Part shown: positions 56,275-64,000 of the stretch, piece after piece
How the letters are laid out: each line of letters starts with the position of its first letter
How positions within the stretch are numbered: position 1 is the first letter of the stretch
From: Lineus longissimus
Lineage: Eukaryota > Nemertea > Pilidiophora > Heteronemertea > Lineidae
DNA: 64,000 bases
Assembly (NCBI RefSeq): GCF_910592395.1
Contig: NC_088318.1
Span: 5,666,756 to 5,730,755, forward strand
Direction of reading: 5' to 3'
Position numbers and translations under genes: made by a program
The notes under the pieces: model-generated
Databases searched by the model: none
What the model was told of the DNA's origin: nothing
Seen by the model: only the letters and a program-made list of their open reading frames with translations

Positions 56275-57862
56275 GGAGCAATAGTCGCTCCCGTGGTTAT
56301 AGCCGTTCTCCATATCGTGGTCATCAGTCAAACTCTCGGTATCGGTCCAATCAGTCGCCTCGGCGAAGTCACTTCAAGTGCCATTTCTGTGGCAAGCCCG
56401 GCCATAAATGGCGTGACTGCTATACATATAACAACATGAAGCGTCAGGGAATAAATCCCTCATATTTTCTGCATCGATCCGCTTCAGGTCCCCAAGTTTC
56501 ACCACCTGGGCAGTTTTATGACTCTGCCCAACCTTATCCATTTCCACCAAGTCAGTCATATCAACCCAGTCAGCGTCAGGATTTTCACTAAAGGGACGTT
56601 CTGCCAATACTGGCCGACACCAGGACGCGCCCTCTAGCGGATCTTCTTGCTCTCATCGTTGTATAAATCAATCTGTATATAACTCTGCCAAATCTCATTC
56701 TCAACCTTCTGTGCATTCTGATCTCAATCCTGAATCTCAGTATTTGGGTGATGAGCCTGCTGATATTCAATTGAACAGTAGGAATTATTGTAAAGGTTAT
56801 TTGCCTACTGGTCAAGGTCTAGTCTGTCTATTTGATTCCGGTGCTACTCAGAGCTTGATAGGTCAGGAGACAGTCAGTGACTCTCCCTATTTGTCAAAAT
56901 TGTCTAGGATTGATATCACCCCTATTCGCTTTCGCATTGGCAATGGTGAATTTTTGTATGCCAAACAAGCCATAAAACCTGAAGTCAAATTTCAGGGTCA
57001 CTCTTTCAAGCTGTTCACCATCATCGCTGAGAACTTTTCAGGTCCAGACATACTCATGGGTACTTCTACTCTCAAGGAATTGAAAGGTTCACTGGATTTT
57101 ATCACCAACACTTTCAGGGCTAGACCCAAGAAAGCTTGGTTTACCCCCACTAAACCCGTTGTTGTCAAACCTGGCCATGTACAGACTGTACATGTCAAAG
57201 GGAAACTTCCAAAGCACATGAAAAATGCTGCTGTTCTGTTGAGACCCATTTCATCTCTGGCCAAATTTTGCCCCTCAATGATTCTTTCCAAGTTCAAACA
57301 TGGTATAGCTCCCATGAGGATCTATAGTCAGTCTAAGAAACCTCTCCATCTTAGGCAGGACAGGCCTATTGCTTGTACTGATCTTGAAGATTTCATTCAT
57401 GTGACACAGGCACTCCGAAGTGAATTCCTGACATCTCAAGTTTCTAAGCCAACTCCATCATCTCAGCCTACACGTAAGCCTCCAGTCTCTGATATTCAGG
57501 CTAAAGATTTGAAGGCGTATCCTCACCTAACTCCTGATGATCCTGATTCTCACCTTTCTACTGGTGATATCATTAGGAGGGACATAAGACTTGATCAAAG
57601 TGTCCTCAGTCAAAGCCAGGAGCAAGACTTCTATCGGCTAATAGACCAACATCATGAAGCTTTCAGCTTGTATGGTGAGGTTGGAACTTGTCCCAATTTT
57701 GAGGTAGATATCCATCTGACTGATACTAGTCCATTCTATATTCGGCCTTACCCCGTTGTTGATGAGAACAAACCTATCATTGACAAGGAACTTACAAAAC
57801 TGGTCAAACTTGGAATCCTTCAACAGGGTCATACCCCTTATACCAGTCCCGTTCTCTTGGTA
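56275..57862 (+). pseudogene. Ty3/gypsy gag end, protease and RT start (fragment)
   Basis: Gag end: Arg/Ser-rich tail, then the zinc knuckle CHFCGKPGHKWRDC (C-x2-C-x4-H-x4-C) and a stop at about 56590. The next frame, offset by -1, is open from there to 57862: an aspartic protease with CLFDSGATQSLIG and ILMGTSTLKELKGSLDF, a linker, then the RT N-terminal sequence FYIRPYPVVDENKPIIDKEL and LVKLGILQQGHTPYTSPVLL, where an R1 copy begins. No catalytic RT motif, RNase H, integrase or LTR is present. The gag/pol offset may reflect normal programmed frameshifting. Confidence 0.8.
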
Positions 57863-58902
57863 AATGAAATGGCCAGGGCCATTGTGCTCACCTCATGTGG
57901 AGGAAAGATGGATAAAGAGCATGGTATTGTGTCATGTAGTGTTAGGTTTGATGTAGGTCCAAGCAATTACAATTTCCCCAAAATGGCCAATTTACAGTAC
58001 ATTCGACCTCTGTGACCTTGAAAAGTAGGTCAAACCAAAGAAGACCCGGGTGACACATTGAATGGTTGTTAGAATTAGATGTACCTATGATATAAAATCG
58101 GGCAAGTCATTGCTAGGAATAATGGCATTTTGAAGAATTTAGGATTTGGCCCCCTCCCTGGAGGCCAAACGGCAAATCAGATCGCACCAAACTTCGGTAC
58201 CTGAGATCACCTGACCAAGTGGTACATGTGTCCTTAATTTGTGATCAATAGTCATTGCAGTTAAGAAACGTGCCATAGTTACGGCCTGACGGCGAATTTA
58301 CGCCATTTGACCTCTGTGACCTTGACAAGAAGGTCAAATTAAAAACCTGTGCGACATATACTGTATGGTGGTTAGATGTACCCATGATATCAAATTGGTG
58401 GCAATCGGGCAAGAAGTTAAGGAATAATCACATTTTTAAGGTTTTTGGATTTTGCCCCCTGGTGGTCAAGTGGTGAATCATATTGGACCAAACTTCGGTC
58501 CCTGAGATCACCTGACTGAGGGGTAAATGTGTACCAAATTTGGTATCAATAGTCATTGCAGTTTAGAAACGTGCCATCGTTACATCCTAACGGCCAATTT
58601 ACACCATTTGACCTCTGTGACCTTGAAAAGGAGGTCAAATCAAAAACCCGGAGGATATATGATGCACCTTTGCTAGAAGTACCTACCATATTTTTTTCAA
58701 AATTTCCCGACTACTATTAAGGGAGATATTGCATATTTTCACTTTTAACGTTTGGCCCCCTGGTGGCCAAACCATGAAACGAATCGGACCGAATCTTGGT
58801 CTCCAAGGTGTCATTACATAAGGGTACATGTGTACCAAGTTTCAACTCAATAGCTCTAACAGTTACGAAACGTGCCCTGCTAACGGACGACGGACGACGA
58901 CG

Positions 58903-58961
<59 letters not shown>

Positions 58962-59017
58962 ACGACGGACGCCACGGTATGGGATAAGCTCACCTCTGCT
59001 AAGAGGTGAGCTAAAAA
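57863..59017 (+). repeat. R1 repeat, full copy B
   Basis: About 1,155 bp and nearly identical to copy A, including both terminal stem-loops, the three modules (near 58006, 58306, 58606) and the (GAC)n tract (about 58895-58972, slightly longer than in A). It starts inside the RT-coding sequence of the gypsy fragment and ends in CTAAAAA next to an unrelated open frame. Confidence 0.9.
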
Positions 59018-60263
59018 CACCTGCTCTAGCTCAGGTTTTTTCAACAAAAGAGTCTACAAGTAGTGTCTTTCTTGATCTTGTGCAATTCAGTGTGGACGCT
59101 TATAACGCTGTCGCTACCTCAGCAATTTCAAACACAGATGAACGTCCAGCCCAAGACTGTTTTAGGTGGTTAAGACTGGTGTTAAACTTTTTGAATTCAG
59201 AGGCGGAGAAATTCTCAATTGCGGCCACGGGATTCGCGTTTAGAGTTTTACCGCATGCTGAGTTCGGACGCAGTGGAATATATTTTCTCTGCTAAAACGT
59301 GGGACCGGGCTTGTTTTTATCTACTGACCGTAAAGGATATTGCTAGTTTAGTCCTGGAAACTGATTCTCCCGCCCAATTGTGCTTTGCGAGTATGGGTCA
59401 ACCCTTGTCGCCAGTCGCGGACCGATTAAGTCTTGATAGTTGCTGTGCAACAACGGTGAAGGACGAACACGATATATCAACGATCGAGAATCCACTGCTG
59501 AAACTCCTGACTGAACTAAAGGCCTTGTCAACAGTCGAAGAGCTGAAACAACACGTTAATCGTACTAACAACAACGGAGGTTACTTGCTGAACGAGGGCT
59601 CGAGTCAAACTGCAGAGATTCTGCTTCCAGAGGTTGTCTCGAATGATGTCTTAGAGGAAATCCTTGCAGAGCAAACCAGGCCGATGATGTGTCTGTCACC
59701 CATAGCAAAAACAACTGTTTTGCTTCGGGAAGAAGAGGATAATTATGAGGTACAGTAAAGATATTTATTTACTTCACTTGTGAACAATAGGAAAATTGTG
59801 AAGATCCAACGCTCATTGTTTTTTGCTCGCCAGGATGCTTATTGTTGACATATAAAATCTGATTATCTGTTTCTGAGATGGTAAGCTTAGTCTCTGAAAT
59901 TTGGCGAGTGCGTAATATATATATGCATCGTTGTCCTTCTTGACACTTCGTTTCAGCCAGCCCCCTTATCAGGGGATTATAGAAAGGACTAACATCGAGT
60001 GTGACGGCTCTCGATATATTATCTCTGAAATAAATTTGTTCTAGTTTGAGCTGGCCACTACAAAAAAGAGAAAGAAAAAGAGGAAAAAGAATCATGAAGG
60101 AAGAGATTCCCATAAACGTGCGAGACGCGAGGAGCACCATCCTGAACGTCATCCTCTGTTTACCGAACAGGTCTATGATGCAGACAATGCTCACGCAGCC
60201 CCGCAGACAGTTCTTCCAGATTCGCCTACACCTCACCGGGAAGAAGGAGAAGATAATCATGAG
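59018..60263 (+). CDS. unrecognised two-exon gene fragment, lysine-rich second exon
   Basis: Exon one runs to 59749 (donor gtacag), with a 1-nt frame change near 59225: FLDLVQFSVDAYNAVATSAI and CFRWLRLVLNFLNSEAEKF before it, SRLEFYRMLSSDAVEYIFSA and LLKLLTELKALSTVEELKQH after it. Exon two is 60045-60263 (acceptor ttctag, donor gtaccg), phase 0 to 0, opening LATTKKRKKKRKKNHEGRD, a strong nuclear-localisation-type basic stretch. Both exons end in an EDNxE motif right at the donor. No known domain recognised; the 5' side is cut by R1 copy B. Confidence 0.45.
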
Positions 60264-60802
60264 GTACCGTTGATACATTTTGCAATTCAATTCATTGAGC
60301 AGGTGAACAACGGAAAGATTCATCGCTTGTCTTTTGCACCGTCCGGAGTGATGTACCAGTCGGATTATACTTCTCAGATGAACAGCTCTGTCCCATTTTT
60401 TTTTCTCAAATGTGACCCAACACCACGAAATGAGTCGCTTTGCGCACCTATTGATTTTTGCGCCGTCAAAGGCATCACGTATTAAAATATTAATAAATTT
60501 TTCAGATTTTTTTTAATGAATAAATTATACATTCAATGACCATTATTACACATCAACACAGCAAAAGTTTAGTTTGCATCCACTAAAGTACTTAAATCCT
60601 GCATTTGATGAAGAGTACACAGTTCCAAATTGGTTAATTAGTGCAAAAAACAATGAAAATGGCAACTTTTTAGCGTAACTTTACAAATGTTTACAACCGC
60701 GCTATCATCACGTGTCGTAAATCAAAATGCAGATCTTGGCTTCGATTTTCCAAATGTGACTCGCTCTACCAAAACTGGGCGCTTGTCGCATCTGAACTTG
60801 AC
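60264..60802. other. no gene; flank of the satellite array
   Basis: AT-rich sequence with short frames only, possibly the 3' part of the preceding gene. Satellite-like sequence begins at about 60803. Confidence 0.45.
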
Positions 60803-63800
60803 AGCTATAAATAAGACACGCTTCACACGGAGAAACCGCATATATCTGCGTATGTGTGTGCGGTGCATTAGACCGCGGTGAATACGACACCCTTCACGCC
60901 ATGAAACCGTTCGCGACTGATTCTGGACGGGATCATTTGCTCGCCTCCGGCTATGAACCCATCTAGATGTGTTGTGATGGCGCCTTGACGCTGTCGAGTT
61001 TACGGTCGATTATTCGTATATCCGCGTGTGTGTGTGGTGTGTTTGACCACGGTGAATAAGACACGCTTCACGCCGAGAAACCATTCGCGACTGATTCTGG
61101 ACGGGATCATTTCCTCACTTCCGGCTATGAACCTGTCTGGATGTGTTGTGATGGCGCCTTGGCGCTGTCGAGTTTACGGTCGGTTATTCGTATATCCGCG
61201 TGTGTGTGCGGTGCGCTTGATTGCTGTGAATGAGACACGCTTCACGCCGAGAAACCATTCGCGACTGATTCGGGACGGGAACATTTGCTCGCCTCCGGCT
61301 ATGAACCCGTCTGGATGTGTTGTGATGGCGCCTTGGTGCTGTCGAGTTTCAGTCGGTGATTCGTATATCTGTGTGTGTGTGCGGTGCGTTTGACCGCTGT
61401 GAATAAGACACGTTTCACGCCGAGAAACAGTTCGCGACTGATTCTGGACGGGATCATTTGCTCGCCTCCGGCTATGAACCCGTCTGGATGTGTTGTGATG
61501 GCGCCTTGGCGCTGTCGAGTTTACGGTCGTTTATTCGTATATCTGCATGTGTGTGCGGTGCGTTTGACCGCGGTGAATAAGACATGCTTCACGCCGAGAA
61601 ATCGTTCGCGACCGATTCTGTACGGGATCATTTGCTCGCCTCCGACTATGAACCCGTCTGGATGTGTTGTGATGGCGCATTGGCGCTGTCGATTATACGG
61701 TCGGTTATTCGTATATCCGCGTGTGTGTGCGGTGCGTTTGACCGCGGTGAATAAGACACGCTTCATGCCAAGAAACCGTTCGCGACTGATTCTGGACGGG
61801 ACATTTTGCTCGCCTCCGGCTATGAACCCGTCTGGATGTGTTGTGATGGCGCCTTGGCGCTGTCGAGTTTACGGTCGGTATTCGTATATCTGCGTGTGTG
61901 TGCGGTGCGTTTGACCACTGTGAATAAGACACGCTTCACGCCGAGAAACCGTTCGCGTCTGATTCTGGACGGGATTATTTGCTCGCCTCCGGCTATGAAC
62001 CCGTCTGGATGTGTTGTAATGGCGCTGACGAGTTTACGGTCGGTTATTCATATATCTGCGTGCGTGTGCGGTGCGTTTGACCGCTGTGAATAAGACACGC
62101 ATTACGCCGAGAAACCGTTCGCAACTGATTCTGGACGGGAACATTTGCTCGCCTCCGGCTATGAACCCATCTGGATGTGTTGTGATGGCACCTTGGCACT
62201 GTCGGGTTTACGGTTGGTTATTCGTATATCTGCGTGTGTGTGTGCGGTGCGTTAGACACGCTTCACGCCGAGAAACCGTTCGCGACTGATTCTGGACGGG
62301 ATCATTTGCTCGCCTTCGGCTATGAACCCGTCTAGATGTGTTGTGATGGCGCCTTGACGCTGTCGAGTTTACAGTCGATTATTCGTATATCCGCGTGTGT
62401 GTGTGGTGTGTTTGACCAGGGTGAATAAGACACGCTTCACGCCGAGAAACTATTCGCGACTGATTCTGGACGGGATCATTTCCTCGCTTCCGGCTATGAA
62501 CCCGTCTGGATGTGTTGTGATGGCGCCTTGGCGCTGTCGAGTTTACAGTCGGTTATTCGTATATCCGCGTGTGTGTGCGGTGCGCTTCATTGCTGTGAAT
62601 GAGACACGCTTCACGCCGAGAAACCTTTCGCGACTAATTCTGGACGGGATCATTTGCTCGCCTCCGGCTATGAACCCGTCTGGATGTGTTGTGATGGCGC
62701 CTTGGCGCTGTCGAGTTTACGGTCGTTTATTCGTATATCTGCGTGTGTGTGCGGTGCGTTTGACCGCTGTGAATAACACACGCTTCACGCCGAGAAACTG
62801 TTCACGACTGATTCTGGACGGGAACATTTGCTCGCCTCCGGCTATGAACCCGTCTGGATGTGTTGTGATGGCGCCTTGACGCTGTCGAGTTTACGGTCGG
62901 TTATTCGTATATCCGCGTGTGAGTGTGGTGTGTTCGACCGCGGTGAATAAGACACGCTTCACGCTGTGAAACCGTTCGCGACTGATTATGGACGGGATCA
63001 TTTGCTCGCCACCGGCTGTGAACCCGTCTGGATGTGTTGTGATGGCGCCTTGGCGCTGTCGAGTTTACGGTCGGTTATTCGTATATATGTGTGTGTGTGC
63101 GGTGCGTTTGACCACGGTGAATAAGACACGCTTCACGCCGAGAAACCGTTCGCGACTGATTCTGGACGGGATCATTTGCTCGCCTCCGGCTATGAACCCG
63201 TCCGCATGTGTTGTGATGGTGCCTTGGCGCTGTCGAGTTTACGGTCGGTTATTTGTATATCTGCGTGTGTGTGTGGTGCGTTTGACCGCAATGAATAAGA
63301 CACGCTTCACGCCGAGAAACTGTTCGCGACTGATTCTGGACGGGATCATTTGCTCACCTCCGGCTATGAACCCGTCTGGATGTGTTGTGATGGCGCCTTG
63401 GCGCTGTCGAGTTTACGGTCGGTTATTAGCATATCTACGTGTGTGTGCATTGCGTTTGACTGCGGTGAATAAGACACGCTTCACGCCAAGAAACCGTTCG
63501 CGACTGATTCTGGACAGGATCATTTGCTCGCCTCCGGCTATGAACTCGTCTGGATGTGTTGTGATGGGGCCTTGGCGCTGTCGAGTTTACGGTCGGTTAT
63601 TCGTATATCCGCGTGTGTGTGCGGTGCGTTTGACCGCGGTGAATAAGACACGCTTCACACCGAGAAACCGTTCGCGACTGATTCTGGATGGGATCATTTG
63701 CTCGCCTCCGGCTATGAACCTGTCTGGATGTGTTGTGATGGGGCCTTGGCGCTGTTGAGTTTACGGTCGGTTATTCGTATATCCGCGTGTGTGTTCGGTG

Positions 63801-64000
63801 CGTTTGACCGCGGTGAATAAGACACGCTTCACGCCGAGAAACCGTTCGCGACTGATTCTGGACAGGATCATTTGCTCGCCTCCGGCTATGAACCCGTCTG
63901 GATGTGTTGTGATGGCGCCTTGGCGCTGTCGAGTTTACGGTCGGTATTCGTATATCTGCGTGTGTGTGCGGTGCGTTTGACCACTGTGAATAAGACACGC
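60803..64000. repeat. 174-bp satellite array, about 18 units, open at the window end
   Basis: The anchor AATAAGACACGC recurs at 60810, 60881 (variant), 61055, 61229, 61402, 61576, 61750, 61923, 62089, about 62249, 62424, 62598, 62772, 62946, 63120, 63294, 63468, 63642, 63816 and 63989. Spacing is 173-174 bp except for a short first unit and a 160-166-bp stretch. Units are highly similar: TCTGGACGGGATCATTTGCT, CTCCGGCTATGAACCCGTCT and GGATGTGTTGTGATGGCGCC recur in nearly all. The unit is GC-richer than the surroundings. 174 is a multiple of three, which creates long stop-free frames; I do not treat them as genes. Length near 170 bp resembles many centromeric or pericentromeric satellites. Confidence 0.95.

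Noticed and set aside
61028-63758. Long repetitive frames in the satellite as genes
   Set aside because: Open frames follow from a unit length divisible by three; they have no independent start, splice or family support.
60803-64000. CRISPR-like array
   Set aside because: Units are 174-bp head-to-tail copies without unique spacers, in a eukaryotic context.

Overview
This is a TE-saturated eukaryotic, almost certainly metazoan, window. The evidence is reading frames joined in phase by GT-AG introns (and one GC-AG intron), low gene density, layered transposons, and families typical of marine invertebrate genomes: P2X7-C-terminal-like proteins, KDZ transposase-derived genes, UBZ4-HECT ligases and SAM-transposase fusions. 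I cannot name the species; a marine deuterostome or lophotrochozoan fits best. I saw no rRNA, tRNA, CRISPR array or prokaryotic feature.

Layout. 1-2.3 kb: no gene. 2.3-11.6 kb (+): a multi-exon gene or element ending in a KDZ (HMGXB3-like) transposase core with one in-frame stop and one homopolymer frameshift; its introns hold a structured repeat (called R1 here) and a short MITE. 13.3-15.4 kb: a convergent pair, a (+) RNase-H-transposase-like C-terminal end and a (-) intact three-exon P2X7-C-terminal-like protein. 15.9-17.2 kb: a decayed pogo/Tigger transposase. 18.5-21.1 kb: a UBZ4-HECT ligase fragment. 21.4-30.4 kb: a SAM-domain exon, a 6.3-kb repeat-filled intron that also holds a DUF7869-like ORF, then a CACTA/EnSpm-like transposase with zinc fingers.

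30.4-40.1 kb is a hAT element inserted in the tail of the CACTA-like ORF. It is itself interrupted by a 718-bp PIF/Harbinger-type element with a TAA duplication and by a DIRS-type tyrosine-recombinase retrotransposon (-). 41.7-44.4 kb: a piggyBac transposase split by a 1,350-bp solo LTR with a CAAC duplication. 45.8-47.8 kb: a second hAT family, cut off by a second, truncated DIRS copy (47.8-49.4 kb). 52.1-54.5 kb: orphan coding remnants and a perfect 36-bp inverted repeat. 54.5-54.9 kb (-): an endonuclease-domain remnant touching an R1 terminus. 56.3-57.9 kb: a Ty3/gypsy fragment between two R1 copies. 59.0-60.3 kb: an unknown two-exon gene. 60.8-64 kb: a 174-bp satellite array running off the window.

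The genes do not form a pathway; what unites the window is the succession of insertions. Most transposase frames are decayed. Several breaks fall in homopolymer runs, so some could be assembly errors rather than real lesions. The most interesting signals are (i) R1/R2, repeats with terminal stem-loops whose bases change in pairs between copies and one terminus of which abuts an endonuclease remnant, suggesting a Helentron-like origin; (ii) the P2X7-like/transposase-like convergent pair; (iii) two insertions whose removal with one duplication copy rejoins the host transposase frame.
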